A stretch of 64,000 nt of DNA from Bacillota bacterium (GCA_009780325.1 WRAF01000003.1:1-64000), one strand, 5' to 3'; shown: positions 54,258 through 63,227, numbered from the stretch's first letter. Numbers and translations are program-made. The notes: generated from the letters alone by a model not told the origin.

Positions 54258-55088
54258 ATGAAAAATATTGGGGTTTACACAAATTTATCTAAAGATACTG
54301 ACTTAGAGGTTACTAAAAAATTAGTGGCACTTTTGTCAAATAACAATATCAACTTTCAATTATTTGACACGCTAAAAAATGAGCATTCTTTTAAAAATTT
54401 TGTATTCTTCACTGAAAAAGATTATTCTAAATTAGACCTTGTTATCACTATCGGAGGTGACGGCACAGTATTAAATGTAGTGAAAGATTGTGGAAAATAC
54501 AATACAAAAATACTTGCTATAAATAAAGGTACAAAAGGATTTTTAACAGAAATAGAGTTAGAAAATATTGATAAAGTGCTTGATATTATAAACGGCAATT
54601 ATGCAATAGATAAAAGAATTTTAATTGAAGTATGTTTAAAAAATAATAAATATCTTGCTTTAAATGAAGCATTTGTTTCAAGAAAAACATCTATGACTTG
54701 CCTTAATGCAAAAATAAATGACCTTTTAGTGGATTCTTATCAATGTGACGGCTTGCTTGTTGCCACTCCAACTGGTTCTACTGCTTACTCTTTATCTGCG
54801 GGCGGTCCTATTATAAGCCCCAATGCGTCCGTCATGTGCATTACCCCTGTTTGCTCTCATTCACTAAGAAGCAAACCCATCATAGTGGGTGACACAGACA
54901 CAATAGAAATCACTTTAGAACAAAGTTATGAAGATGCAATTTTGACAATTGACGGTGTTGAAGTAGACAGTATCAATGTTAATAATACAATCAAAATCAA
55001 AAAATCCTCTCATAGTATCAATTTTTTACGCTTAAAAGAATCAAGCTTTTATTCAAAATTATTAAATAGACTGCATGGGTTAGTTTAA
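54258..55088 (+). CDS. nadK: NAD kinase
   Basis: 276 residues. ITIGGDGTVLNVVKDC, NKGTKGFLTEI, CDGLLVATPTGSTAYSLSAGGP and VDSINVNNTIKI are the standard blocks. It phosphorylates NAD to NADP. Adjacent to argR and recN, a common Bacillota order. GAGG is located before the ATG. Confidence 0.95.
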   Translation: MKNIGVYTNLSKDTDLEVTKKLVALLSNNNINFQLFDTLKNEHSFKNFVFFTEKDYSKLDLVITIGGDGTVLNVVKDCGKYNTKILAINKGTKGFLTEIELENIDKVLDIINGNYAIDKRILIEVCLKNNKYLALNEAFVSRKTSMTCLNAKINDLLVDSYQCDGLLVATPTGSTAYSLSAGGPIISPNASVMCITPVCSHSLRSKPIIVGDTDTIEITLEQSYEDAILTIDGVEVDSINVNNTIKIKKSSHSINFLRLKESSFYSKLLNRLHGLV

Positions 55089-55122
55089 AAAATCCTAAAA
55101 ACAAAGGAGAAACATAAATATT

Positions 55123-55563
55123 TTGAAAAGAAACTCTAGACAGCTTAAAATAATGGAGCTTATTGAGTTAGAAGCAGTACATACTCAAGAAGAAATTGCT
55201 AATAAATTGAAAGAAGCAGGCTTTATTGTTACGCAAGCCACTATTTCTAGGGATATTAAATCTCTAGGTTTGTTTAAATTTACCCAAGGTGAAAGCACAA
55301 GATACACTAATAATACTAGTATGCACCAACTTAATTCTAAAGCAAATGAGGTTCTATCGGGTGTAATTTATAAGATTTTTGATAAGGGCGGAAATTTGTT
55401 TTTAGAGGTAGAAAACGGATGCGGGAAACTTGTTAAACAAGGATTAAAAAAATTGATAGACAATGGCATTGCTATGCTTAGTGATGATGATACAATAGTT
55501 GTTTATTTTCATGATGAAGAACAAGCTAAAATTACAGCAAATAAATTGAGGGAGTATTTTTAA
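55123..55563 (+). CDS. argR: Arginine repressor
   Basis: 146 residues from TTG 55123, with AAAGGAGA upstream. Winged-helix domain RQLKIMELIELEAVHTQEEI and TQATISRDIKSLGLFK, then the C-terminal hexamerisation and arginine-binding domain ending AMLSDDDTIVVYFHDEEQA. In ArgR the usual GDDT core of this loop is present as SDDDT. It controls arginine genes; partner of recN in this gene order. Confidence 0.93.
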   Translation: MKRNSRQLKIMELIELEAVHTQEEIANKLKEAGFIVTQATISRDIKSLGLFKFTQGESTRYTNNTSMHQLNSKANEVLSGVIYKIFDKGGNLFLEVENGCGKLVKQGLKKLIDNGIAMLSDDDTIVVYFHDEEQAKITANKLREYF

Positions 55564-55567
55564 ACAA

Positions 55568-57268
55568 ATGATTAATAGGTTAATCATCAAAAATTTTGTA
55601 TTAATTGAAGCAGCAGAATTAGATTTTTGCGGCAAACTAAATGTATTAAGCGGAGAAACGGGGGCAGGAAAATCTATTTTAGTTGATGCCGTAATGCTTC
55701 TTTTAGGTGCAAGATATGATAAAAATTTTTTAAGATATGGTGCTGAAAATGGTTTTGTTGAAGCTTTTTTTTCTATAAACAAACATTCTAGAAAAAAATT
55801 AGAAAATGCAGAGTTTTTAGATTTAGATAGTTATGGAATTGACCAAGAAATACTGATTAGTAGAAAGTTTTATAATGATGGCAAAAATGAGATTAGGATA
55901 AATGGTAAGCAGATTACTTTGAATATGTTAAAACAATTTACACCTATGCTTATTGATATTTATGGACAACATGATTACATAGAATATTTAGACCCACAAG
56001 CGCAATTAAGATTAGTGGATTTTTTTGCTGGTGAAAAACTTAATAGTTTTATTAAAAATTGTCAAAATGAATATAAAAAATATACCCTAATTAATAAGGA
56101 ATTAAAAGAACTCGGACAAGAAGGTGAGAGGGAAAAAATAATAGATTTTTTATCGTACCAAATAAATGAGATAGAAACTGTAAAACTAAAAGAAAACGAA
56201 GAAGAAGACTTGATTGCAAAAAGAAAAATTTTATTAAACTCAGAAAAAATTTCTAGCCTAATTAATCAAAGTGCAGACAGTCTTTCTAACTCTGAATTAA
56301 ACAATGCCTATTCTACTTTAAAAAAATTGCAAGAATATTCACCCGACTTTACAGATTATTCAAATAGATTAAAATCTTTAATAATAGAAGCTGATGATAT
56401 TTTATCTTCAATCTCAAAATTATCAGACTACTTTTCATTTGAAAAGGATGATTTGGATAAACTAGAAGATAGGTTGTTGCTAGTTAGAAATATAAAAAAG
56501 AAATACGGCGATTATACAGACTGTCAAAAATATTTATCTGATGCCACTCATAAATTAAATCGCCTTAAAAATGCCTCAGATGAATATGACAAATTATTAA
56601 AACAAAAACAGACTATAATTGCAAATTTATATAAAATATCTAGCACTATATCTGGCATAAGACGCAATGAAGCCGCTATTCTATCTGATAAAATAGTTTC
56701 TGAATTAAAACAATTAGGCATGGATAAAGCTAGATTTATAGTGTCTTTTAAAGAATTTCCTAATTTGGAAAATTGTGAAAAATGTTTATCTAACAATGGC
56801 TTTGATGATATTGAGTTTTTATTTTCTGCTAATTTAGGTCAACCTTTAAAGCCTTTTTCTAAAGTAGCCTCTGGCGGAGAAATGTCAAGATTTATGCTTG
56901 CAATAAAAGTGGTGAGCGGGAATTTTCTAGGAATAGATACATTAATTTTTGATGAAATAGATCAGGGAATCAGCGGCAAGGTAGGGCAGGAAGTAGCAAA
57001 AAAATTAGCTGAAATTTCACATTCATCACAAGTACTTTGTGTCACACATCTTTCACAAATTGCATCTATGGCAGACACTCACTTTTTTATTGATAAAATT
57101 AATAACAATGATACTACCTACACTAAAATTCAACTGCTTGACCAAAACGGTCAAATTAATGAGATTTCTAGATTATTAGGCAGCATAGGCATAAGCAACA
57201 CCTCTTGTCAAACTGCTATTGACATGAAAGAATGGAGTAAAAAATTTAAAACAACTATAAAAAATTAA
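55568..57268 (+). CDS. recN: DNA repair protein RecN
   Basis: 566 residues of the SMC-like family: Walker A LSGETGAGKSILVDAVMLLL, long coiled coils (about 155-365), signature VASGGEMSRFMLAIK and Walker B DTLIFDEIDQGISGKVGQEV. It gathers DNA ends in double-strand-break repair. Starts four bases after argR. Confidence 0.96.
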   Translation: MINRLIIKNFVLIEAAELDFCGKLNVLSGETGAGKSILVDAVMLLLGARYDKNFLRYGAENGFVEAFFSINKHSRKKLENAEFLDLDSYGIDQEILISRKFYNDGKNEIRINGKQITLNMLKQFTPMLIDIYGQHDYIEYLDPQAQLRLVDFFAGEKLNSFIKNCQNEYKKYTLINKELKELGQEGEREKIIDFLSYQINEIETVKLKENEEEDLIAKRKILLNSEKISSLINQSADSLSNSELNNAYSTLKKLQEYSPDFTDYSNRLKSLIIEADDILSSISKLSDYFSFEKDDLDKLEDRLLLVRNIKKKYGDYTDCQKYLSDATHKLNRLKNASDEYDKLLKQKQTIIANLYKISSTISGIRRNEAAILSDKIVSELKQLGMDKARFIVSFKEFPNLENCEKCLSNNGFDDIEFLFSANLGQPLKPFSKVASGGEMSRFMLAIKVVSGNFLGIDTLIFDEIDQGISGKVGQEVAKKLAEISHSSQVLCVTHLSQIASMADTHFFIDKINNNDTTYTKIQLLDQNGQINEISRLLGSIGISNTSCQTAIDMKEWSKKFKTTIKN

Positions 57269-57328
57269 AAATTTTAATAACCAAAACTTACCTTAATATT
57301 TATCATAAAAGTTAAGCAAACTATAAAT

Positions 57329-58576
57329 ATGTCTAAAAGATTGCTTAAAGGATGCTCACTTTCAATCCTCTTCATCATCTTATTTTTAGTCGCAATTGTC
57401 CCTGCCAACCACTTTAATAATGGCAGCAGTTTTTTAGTTCAGACAGAAACCATTGCCACAGAAGCATCACTCATAATCAATCGCAATTTTTTAGGCGGTC
57501 TTATATCCAATAAACAACCCGCCCAAAAAACCACCCATCTTGGCGGTTTTCCTATTGCCGTTTCGCTGCAAACTGATGGTGTCATCATAGAACAAATCAC
57601 TCAAGTTGCCACAGCATATGGAAATATTACTCCAGCTTCCGCTTTAAAACAAGGTGATTTTTTAATAGAATTAAATGGTCAAAGAGTGATTCAATCTGGT
57701 GATATTGAAAGAATTTTAGAAAATCTTAATGAAGAAAATAAAAACAAAACTCTGTCAACTAATTTTAATACAAAACGAGATGACTATCTTGGCATGATAT
57801 TAGATCAATTTATTAGTGAAAGAAATAAAGAACGCCAAAATTTTTCCTCTTTAGGCAAAGTAAGCGCTATTGTATATAGACAAGGAGAGAAGAGAGCATT
57901 TGAATTGATTCCTGTTTTAGAAGAGTTGAGCGGGAAATTTAGACTAGGTTTGGTAGTTAGGGATTATATAATGGGTATAGGTATGGTGAGTTTCATAAAC
58001 GAGGATGGTAGTTTTGGCGCATTGGGACATCCTATTGCTGATAATTTGGCAGGTGTTGTCCCTATTAGAGGCGGTCAGGTTTTTAATTGTGAAGAAGTGA
58101 GTATTATTAAAGGTGAAAAAGGCAAGGCTGGTGAGTTTAGGGTTAGGATAAATTCTATGAAAAACCCTATTGGGGTAATTGAAAAAAATACAACAAACGG
58201 AATTTTTGGAAAATTTAATGACTTTAATCAAACAATGCGTCGTTTTCATAACGGCAAAAATTTGAATTTATTTGAGGTCACACCAAGAAAAAATGTCAAA
58301 CTAGGAACAGCATATATTTGCACCACCATTGGCGGCTTAACAGATTTTTATAAGATAGAAATAATACGTACAATTAATCAAAGTAATAATACTGATAAAG
58401 GAATAATTTTTAGAGTAGTTGATAAAAGGTTGCTAGATAAGACAGGAGGTGTGATTCAAGGAATGAGCGGCAGTCCAATAATTCAAAATGGTGCAATTGT
58501 CGGAGCAGTGACTCATGTGTTTATAAATGACCCCACAAAAGGATATGGTCTGTATATGGAATTTATGAGTGCATAA
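57329..58576 (+). CDS. spoIVB: SpoIVB serine peptidase
   Basis: 415 residues. A signal or anchor helix (8-27), a PDZ domain (about 85-150, ALKQGDFLIELNGQRVIQSG) and the S55 peptidase domain with catalytic His in GALGHPIADN and Ser in IQGMSGSPIIQNGAIVGAVTHV. It triggers activation of sigma-K by cleaving SpoIVFA across the forespore boundary. In Bacillus spo0A follows, but not here. Confidence 0.95.
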   Translation: MSKRLLKGCSLSILFIILFLVAIVPANHFNNGSSFLVQTETIATEASLIINRNFLGGLISNKQPAQKTTHLGGFPIAVSLQTDGVIIEQITQVATAYGNITPASALKQGDFLIELNGQRVIQSGDIERILENLNEENKNKTLSTNFNTKRDDYLGMILDQFISERNKERQNFSSLGKVSAIVYRQGEKRAFELIPVLEELSGKFRLGLVVRDYIMGIGMVSFINEDGSFGALGHPIADNLAGVVPIRGGQVFNCEEVSIIKGEKGKAGEFRVRINSMKNPIGVIEKNTTNGIFGKFNDFNQTMRRFHNGKNLNLFEVTPRKNVKLGTAYICTTIGGLTDFYKIEIIRTINQSNNTDKGIIFRVVDKRLLDKTGGVIQGMSGSPIIQNGAIVGAVTHVFINDPTKGYGLYMEFMSA

Positions 58577-58614
58577 AATATGCTAAGACAGTTTTTTAAA
58601 TTGACAATAATTAG

Positions 58615-58643
58615 TAGACTTTATATATATTTTAAAGTATAAT
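58615..58643 (+). promoter_or_regulatory. Promoter of the EamA transporter gene, leaderless
   Basis: TAGACT (58615-58620), a 17-base spacer and a perfect TATAAT (58638-58643). ATG 58653 lies nine bases further. A second TTGACA (58601-58606) upstream could serve TATATA at 58624-58629. Confidence 0.55.
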
Positions 58644-58652
58644 TAATTAGCT

Positions 58653-59576
58653 ATGCCTATAATTTTTGCTTTAGTTTCTGCTGTATCAGCAGGCTTTGTA
58701 AGTATATCTATAAAAATTGGACTTAAAGGAGTGGATTCTAATTTAGGTACTTTTTTACGTACACTTATTGTCATCATTTTTGCAGCTATTTTTGCAAGCA
58801 TTGTAGGTGGTTTTTATACTTTATCAAATATGACTTTATTGGGCTGGATTACATTATCATTTTCAGGAATTTTTACTGCTTTGTCGTGGCTTTGTGGCTT
58901 TAAAGCACTTCAAGTTGGTCAAGCGCATAAAGTAATTGTCATTGATAAATTAAGCACAGTTTTGACTATGGGACTTGCAATCATTATTTTATCAGAACCA
59001 TTTTGGTGGCTTACTTTCGTTGCTATGGGAATCATTTTAACAGGAACAATGCTCATGGTAATAAAACCAAAATCTAAAACCATAGATGACGATATTAATG
59101 AAAATTTTAAACCACACAAAATAATAAATGCAAAATCTAAAAGCTGGGTATTATTTGCTATTTTGGCATTGGTTTTTGCTTCATTCACGGCAATACTTGC
59201 TTCAATAGGTATGAATTCTGTATACTATGGAAAAGAACCAGTTGCAGCAGGAGCAGCTACATTTTATAGGACTTCTATTGTTGCATTATTATCTTTATGC
59301 ATAGTTTTAGGCACAAAAAAAATGAAAAACATTAAAACTTTTTCAAGACGCAATTGGATTTTTATAATTATATCAGGAATACTTACAGGTGTGTCTTGGC
59401 TTGCATTTTTTGCTGCATTACAAATAGGCAATGTAAGCATAGTTGTTCCAATTGATAGACTAAGCATAATTATTTCTGTAGTTGGTGCAACAATAATGTT
59501 TAAAGAAAAATTAAATTGGATAGGCTGGCTAGGATTAGCAGTTTTAACAATAGGCACATTACTTTTACTGATCTAG
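58653..59576 (+). CDS. EamA-family drug/metabolite transporter
   Basis: 307 residues with ten membrane helices in two EamA repeats: LSFSGIFTALSWLCGFKALQVGQAHKV in the first and ISGILTGVSWLAFFAALQIG in the second, each followed by a DKL or DRLS segment. Members export amino acids or metabolites, but the substrate cannot be read from sequence. It occupies the place of spo0A after spoIVB and is transcribed alone. Confidence 0.88.
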   Translation: MPIIFALVSAVSAGFVSISIKIGLKGVDSNLGTFLRTLIVIIFAAIFASIVGGFYTLSNMTLLGWITLSFSGIFTALSWLCGFKALQVGQAHKVIVIDKLSTVLTMGLAIIILSEPFWWLTFVAMGIILTGTMLMVIKPKSKTIDDDINENFKPHKIINAKSKSWVLFAILALVFASFTAILASIGMNSVYYGKEPVAAGAATFYRTSIVALLSLCIVLGTKKMKNIKTFSRRNWIFIIISGILTGVSWLAFFAALQIGNVSIVVPIDRLSIIISVVGATIMFKEKLNWIGWLGLAVLTIGTLLLLI

Positions 59577-59678
59577 TCAAGCCACTAAGCGTTGTTGTTT
59601 AATATTCACTATAACTGATAACATTTATTTAAAATAAAAAATGATTAATAAAATTATTAAGAGAGGCTTAAAAAATAA

Positions 59679-60629
59679 ATGAAAAATGCAATAAAAATCT
59701 TTAATTCTATGCTTTTTCCTGAAAATATTAAGTGCATTGTATGTGATGCTGAACTTAATGAAGATATTAGAGAAAACATATGCAAAAAATGTTCGTTGAT
59801 TTTGAATACTTCTTTTTGCCTTATTTGCGGGCGAGCAATGAATCATAAAGAGAATTCTGATGATTATAAAGTCATTGCAATAACAAAAAATTTATTAGGA
59901 TTTGGTTTTTCTGAGCATTGGATTAGGGTTCCTATCTCCAAAAAAGATAAAGATGAAGATAGACTACAAATTGATTATGAGACAGATTTTGAATATGAAT
60001 TGGGTATTGATCTAATTAATGAAGATTCATTAGATCCACTTCAAGAAGATAATGAACAAGAAAAAGCAATAAATGTATGCCATAATTGTGCACGATATAG
60101 TCCAGTGTTTTATAGAGCAAGAAGTAGTTTTATATATAAGAGTGAGATTACTGCTTTAGTATATAGATTTAAATATGGAAATAATAAATATCTTGGCAAA
60201 CATTTTGCATTATTTATGATGGATACATTCAATCAATATATTAAAGAAGAGTTTGACATAGATTTTATAAGCTTTGTACCCATGACAAAATCAAGACAAA
60301 AAATAAGGGGTTATAATCAAGCACAAGTGCTAGCTAAAGAATTATCCATATTATTAAATATTGATTTAATAAATTTATTTAATAGAAATGAAACAAAAAA
60401 AGAAAATAAAAATGCCGCTAAATTAACCAAAAAAGAAAGGCAAGAATTTATTAAGGGCAGTATAAATATTAATAATGATATCGATAAAGCTTTATTAAAA
60501 GAAAAGACAATTCTATTAATTGATGATGTTTTCACTACAGGAACAACTAGCAATGAGTGTGCTAAAAAATTAAAACAAACCTTAAACATAAAAACAATAG
60601 TTTTGACATTAGCAGCAGCAACAGCTTGA
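59679..60629 (+). CDS. comFC: ComF-family phosphoribosyltransferase-like protein
   Basis: 316 residues, longer than the usual 230-250. N-terminal zinc-ribbon cysteines CIVCDAEL, CKKCSLI, CLICGRAMNH and CHNCARY are followed by FVPMTKSRQKIRGYNQAQVLA and the PRPP motif ILLIDDVFTTGTTSNECAK. Between the zinc parts there is an acidic insertion of about 60 residues (85-150), not usual for the family. ComFC takes part in DNA uptake, but close homologues occur in non-competent bacteria too. Confidence 0.88.
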   Translation: MKNAIKIFNSMLFPENIKCIVCDAELNEDIRENICKKCSLILNTSFCLICGRAMNHKENSDDYKVIAITKNLLGFGFSEHWIRVPISKKDKDEDRLQIDYETDFEYELGIDLINEDSLDPLQEDNEQEKAINVCHNCARYSPVFYRARSSFIYKSEITALVYRFKYGNNKYLGKHFALFMMDTFNQYIKEEFDIDFISFVPMTKSRQKIRGYNQAQVLAKELSILLNIDLINLFNRNETKKENKNAAKLTKKERQEFIKGSININNDIDKALLKEKTILLIDDVFTTGTTSNECAKKLKQTLNIKTIVLTLAAATA

Positions 60630-60654
60630 CAAATAAAAAAATTAAAGGTATAAT
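60626..60654 (+). promoter_or_regulatory. Consensus promoter of thrS, leaderless
   Basis: TTGACA (60626-60631) and TATAAT (60649-60654), both perfect, with a 17-base spacer. The -35 box overlaps the comFC stop and ATG 60663 is eight bases past the -10 box. Confidence 0.85.
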
Positions 60655-60662
60655 GAATATCT

Positions 60663-62627
60663 ATGAAAGAAATTAAAATTACATTAAAAGACTTATCGGT
60701 TATAGAGGTACAATTAAACTCTAGTGCATTAGAAGTAGCTGCAATAATTTCAGAGGGTCTAGCAAGAGTAGCATTAGCATGCAAAATTGACGGTGTTTTA
60801 TCAGATCTTAGGACACCATTAACTAAAGATTGTGCCTTAGAGATTTTGACATTTAAAGATGAAGAGGGGAAAAATATTTATCGTCATTCTTGTGCTCATA
60901 TTTTAGCAATGGCGGTCAAATCAATCTATCCTGATGTCAAATTAGGGATTGGTCCGCACATTAGAGACGGTTTTTATTATGATTTTGATTTTCCTTCTCC
61001 TATTACACAAGAAGATTTTGTACACATTGAAGCAGAAATGCAAAATATAATCAAAGCTGATTTGCCGATTACAAAAATTATCGTACCTAGAAAAAGCGCA
61101 TTATCTCAAATGCGTGCTTTTGAAGAGTCATACAAAATTCAATTGATTGAAGAAATATCAAAAGATAATGATATTTTCTTTTATAAGATGGGTGATTTTT
61201 CTGAACTTTGCTCAGGACCTCATATTAGCTCTACGGGCAAAATTAAAGCATTTAAATTGACTCAACTTGCAGGAGCATATTGGAGAGGCAGTGAAAAAAA
61301 TAAAATGCTGACAAGAATTTATGGTACATGCTATGAAAAGAAAGCAGACTTAACAGAACATCTAGAGCGTTTAGAAGAAGCCAAAAGACGAGATCATAAT
61401 AAGCTAGGCAGAGAGTTAGGATTTTTTATGACTGAAGAAAAGATTGGTCAAGGTTTGCCGCTATTAATGCCAAAAGGGGCAAAGTTTTTTCAAATATTAC
61501 AACGTTTTGTTGAAGATGAAGAAGAAAGAAGAGGCTATGTATTAACAAAAACTCCATCATTTGCAAAAAGTGATTTATATAAAATTAGCGGTCACTGGGA
61601 TCATTATAAAGATAGTATGTTTATTATTGGAGAAGAAAATACTGTTTCTATCACACATAATACCCTTCAAAAAGCAAAATCCGACCATGTTTTTGCATTA
61701 AGACCGATGACTTGCCCATATCAGTATATGATTTATAAAAATGGCTTGAAAAGCTATAGAGACTTGCCCATTAAATACAATGAAACAGCAGCTCTTTTTA
61801 GAAATGAAAACAGCGGCGAAATGCACGGTTTAATCAGAGTACGTCAGTTTCATTTGTCCGATGGTCATGTAATTTGCACGCCTAGTCAACTTGAAAAAGA
61901 ATTTAAGGATTGTTTTGAGCTATCTATTTTCTTTTTAGATAAAATCGGAATGCTGGGTGATGTATTTTTTAGATTCTCTAAACGTGATTTGCAAAAGGAT
62001 AAATATATAGGGAGTTTAGATACTTGGAATTTAGCAGAAAGTTCAATGAAAAATATTCTAGATTCAATGAATATCGAGTATACTGAAGCTGAAGGTGAAG
62101 CAGCATTTTATGGACCTAAATTAGATATTCAGTTTAGAAATGTATACGGAAAAGAAGATACTTTAATGACTATTCAAGTGGATTTATTTTTGAGTGAAAA
62201 GTTTGACATGACTTATGTTGCTGAAGGTGGTGAAAAAAAATATCCTTATATTATTCATAGGTCGGCATTTGGCTGCTATGAGAGGGTGATGGCGGCATTA
62301 ATAGAAAAATATAGCGGATCGCTGCCTCTTTGGATGTCACCAATGCAGATAGCTATTTTGCCTGTAACAGATAGGGCTATTGTTAGGGCAAAAGAAATTG
62401 AAGCGGAGTTAAAGTCTGAAGGATTAAGATGTGAGGTAGACTATAGAAATGAAAAGCTTGGATTTAAGATAAGGGCAGCTCAGGTCGAAAAAATTCCTTA
62501 TATGCTTGTTTTAGGAGATAAAGAAATTGAGAATAACATGATTGCAATAAGAGAACGTCACCAAGGAGATTTAGGTACAATGACATTAAAGGATTTTTTA
62601 AAGAGAATTAAAAAAGAATTAAAGTAA
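60663..62627 (+). CDS. thrS: Threonyl-tRNA synthetase
   Basis: 654 residues. TGS domain (1-62), the editing-domain zinc motif HSCAHILAMAVK, and the SAD part (HISSTGKIKAFKLT). The class II core has ALRPMTCPYQYMIYK, FRNENSGEMHGLIRVRQFHL and the motif 3 region SAFGCYERVMAALIEKY. Anticodon-binding domain at the end. It charges tRNA-Thr. Bacillota usually place a T-box before thrS, but here a perfect promoter ends eight bases upstream, leaving no room. Confidence 0.97.
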   Translation: MKEIKITLKDLSVIEVQLNSSALEVAAIISEGLARVALACKIDGVLSDLRTPLTKDCALEILTFKDEEGKNIYRHSCAHILAMAVKSIYPDVKLGIGPHIRDGFYYDFDFPSPITQEDFVHIEAEMQNIIKADLPITKIIVPRKSALSQMRAFEESYKIQLIEEISKDNDIFFYKMGDFSELCSGPHISSTGKIKAFKLTQLAGAYWRGSEKNKMLTRIYGTCYEKKADLTEHLERLEEAKRRDHNKLGRELGFFMTEEKIGQGLPLLMPKGAKFFQILQRFVEDEEERRGYVLTKTPSFAKSDLYKISGHWDHYKDSMFIIGEENTVSITHNTLQKAKSDHVFALRPMTCPYQYMIYKNGLKSYRDLPIKYNETAALFRNENSGEMHGLIRVRQFHLSDGHVICTPSQLEKEFKDCFELSIFFLDKIGMLGDVFFRFSKRDLQKDKYIGSLDTWNLAESSMKNILDSMNIEYTEAEGEAAFYGPKLDIQFRNVYGKEDTLMTIQVDLFLSEKFDMTYVAEGGEKKYPYIIHRSAFGCYERVMAALIEKYSGSLPLWMSPMQIAILPVTDRAIVRAKEIEAELKSEGLRCEVDYRNEKLGFKIRAAQVEKIPYMLVLGDKEIENNMIAIRERHQGDLGTMTLKDFLKRIKKELK

Positions 62628-62635
62628 ATTAACAT

Positions 62636-62668
62636 AATTGCATTGCTACTATTAGTAGCAATGCAATT
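62636..62668. repeat. Perfect 14-bp hairpin after thrS, without a T run
   Basis: Arms 62636-62649 (AATTGCATTGCTAC) and 62655-62668 around a five-base loop. The next bases are ACTAATTG, so it does not look like a normal rho-independent terminator. It may protect the thrS 3' end. Confidence 0.6.
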
Positions 62669-62774
62669 ACTAATTGTGGCAGTTTATAACAATAATATTG
62701 TTGTCATTTTGAAAGCTTTATAGTATATTATAAAATAGTTAATTAGCTATAAAAAACTTAAAGGAGGAATAAAA

Positions 62775-62894
62775 ATGTCAAACAATAACATATGCACTTG
62801 TCCAACTTGCAACTGCCCAAATTGCCCTTGCACACCAACAGAATGTAAATGTCTACCAGAATGTAACTGCAGTTGCAAATGCAATAAACAATAA
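62775..62894 (+). CDS. Metallothionein-like peptide
   Basis: 39 residues with 12 cysteines, all in C-x-C units: positions 7, 9, 12, 14, 17, 19, 24, 26, 30, 32, 34 and 36. There are no aromatic residues and many Asn, Pro, Thr and Lys. AAGGAGG (62761-62767) precedes the ATG, a very strong site. The spacing and composition are those of metallothioneins, small proteins that bind Cu, Zn or Cd in thiolate clusters. No histidine is present, unlike cyanobacterial SmtA. The next gene is an XRE regulator with its own cysteine cluster. I know no described family with this pattern, but have not searched. Confidence 0.8.
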   Translation: MSNNNICTCPTCNCPNCPCTPTECKCLPECNCSCKCNKQ

Positions 62895-62899
62895 TAATT

Positions 62900-63151
62900 A
62901 TGGATGCTAAGATAGTAGGAATACGCATTATGGAGGGACGCAAGAAATTGGGTCTCTCTAGAGTGCAATTTGCTTTAAAAGTCAATATAAGCCAGCAAGC
63001 TGTAGGCAAGTGGGAACGAGGTGAAAGTTTGCCAGATATTTTTATGCTTGCAAAAATTGGTGAAGTAATTGGAATCACAGACATGTGCTATTTTGTAGGT
63101 AAAGATCCATGCGTTTGCGACTGCGGCTGTTGTCCTTGTTGCATAAAATGA
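62900..63151 (+). CDS. XRE-type regulator with Cys-rich C-terminal tail
   Basis: 83 residues. The Cro/CI-like helix-turn-helix is complete: IVGIRIMEGRKKLGLSRVQF, ALKVNISQQAVGKWERGE and LPDIFMLAKIGEVIGI. The last 21 residues hold eight cysteines (C63, 71, 73, 75, 77, 78, 80, 81) around DPCVCDCGCCPCC, a pattern shared with the upstream peptide. The start lies six bases after that peptide's stop, so they share a transcript. The tail is most simply a metal-binding sensor that alters DNA binding; redox sensing is an alternative. Confidence 0.8.
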   Translation: MDAKIVGIRIMEGRKKLGLSRVQFALKVNISQQAVGKWERGESLPDIFMLAKIGEVIGITDMCYFVGKDPCVCDCGCCPCCIK

Positions 63152-63227
63152 AACTGCTTTCATTTTTAGATAAATTTCTACAAAAATTCTTATAATTCCT
63201 TAGTCTAGAAATATTAAAATTATATAC

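Noticed and set aside
60630-60662. T-box riboswitch before thrS
   Set aside because: Only 33 bases separate comFC and thrS and they are fully used by the promoter.
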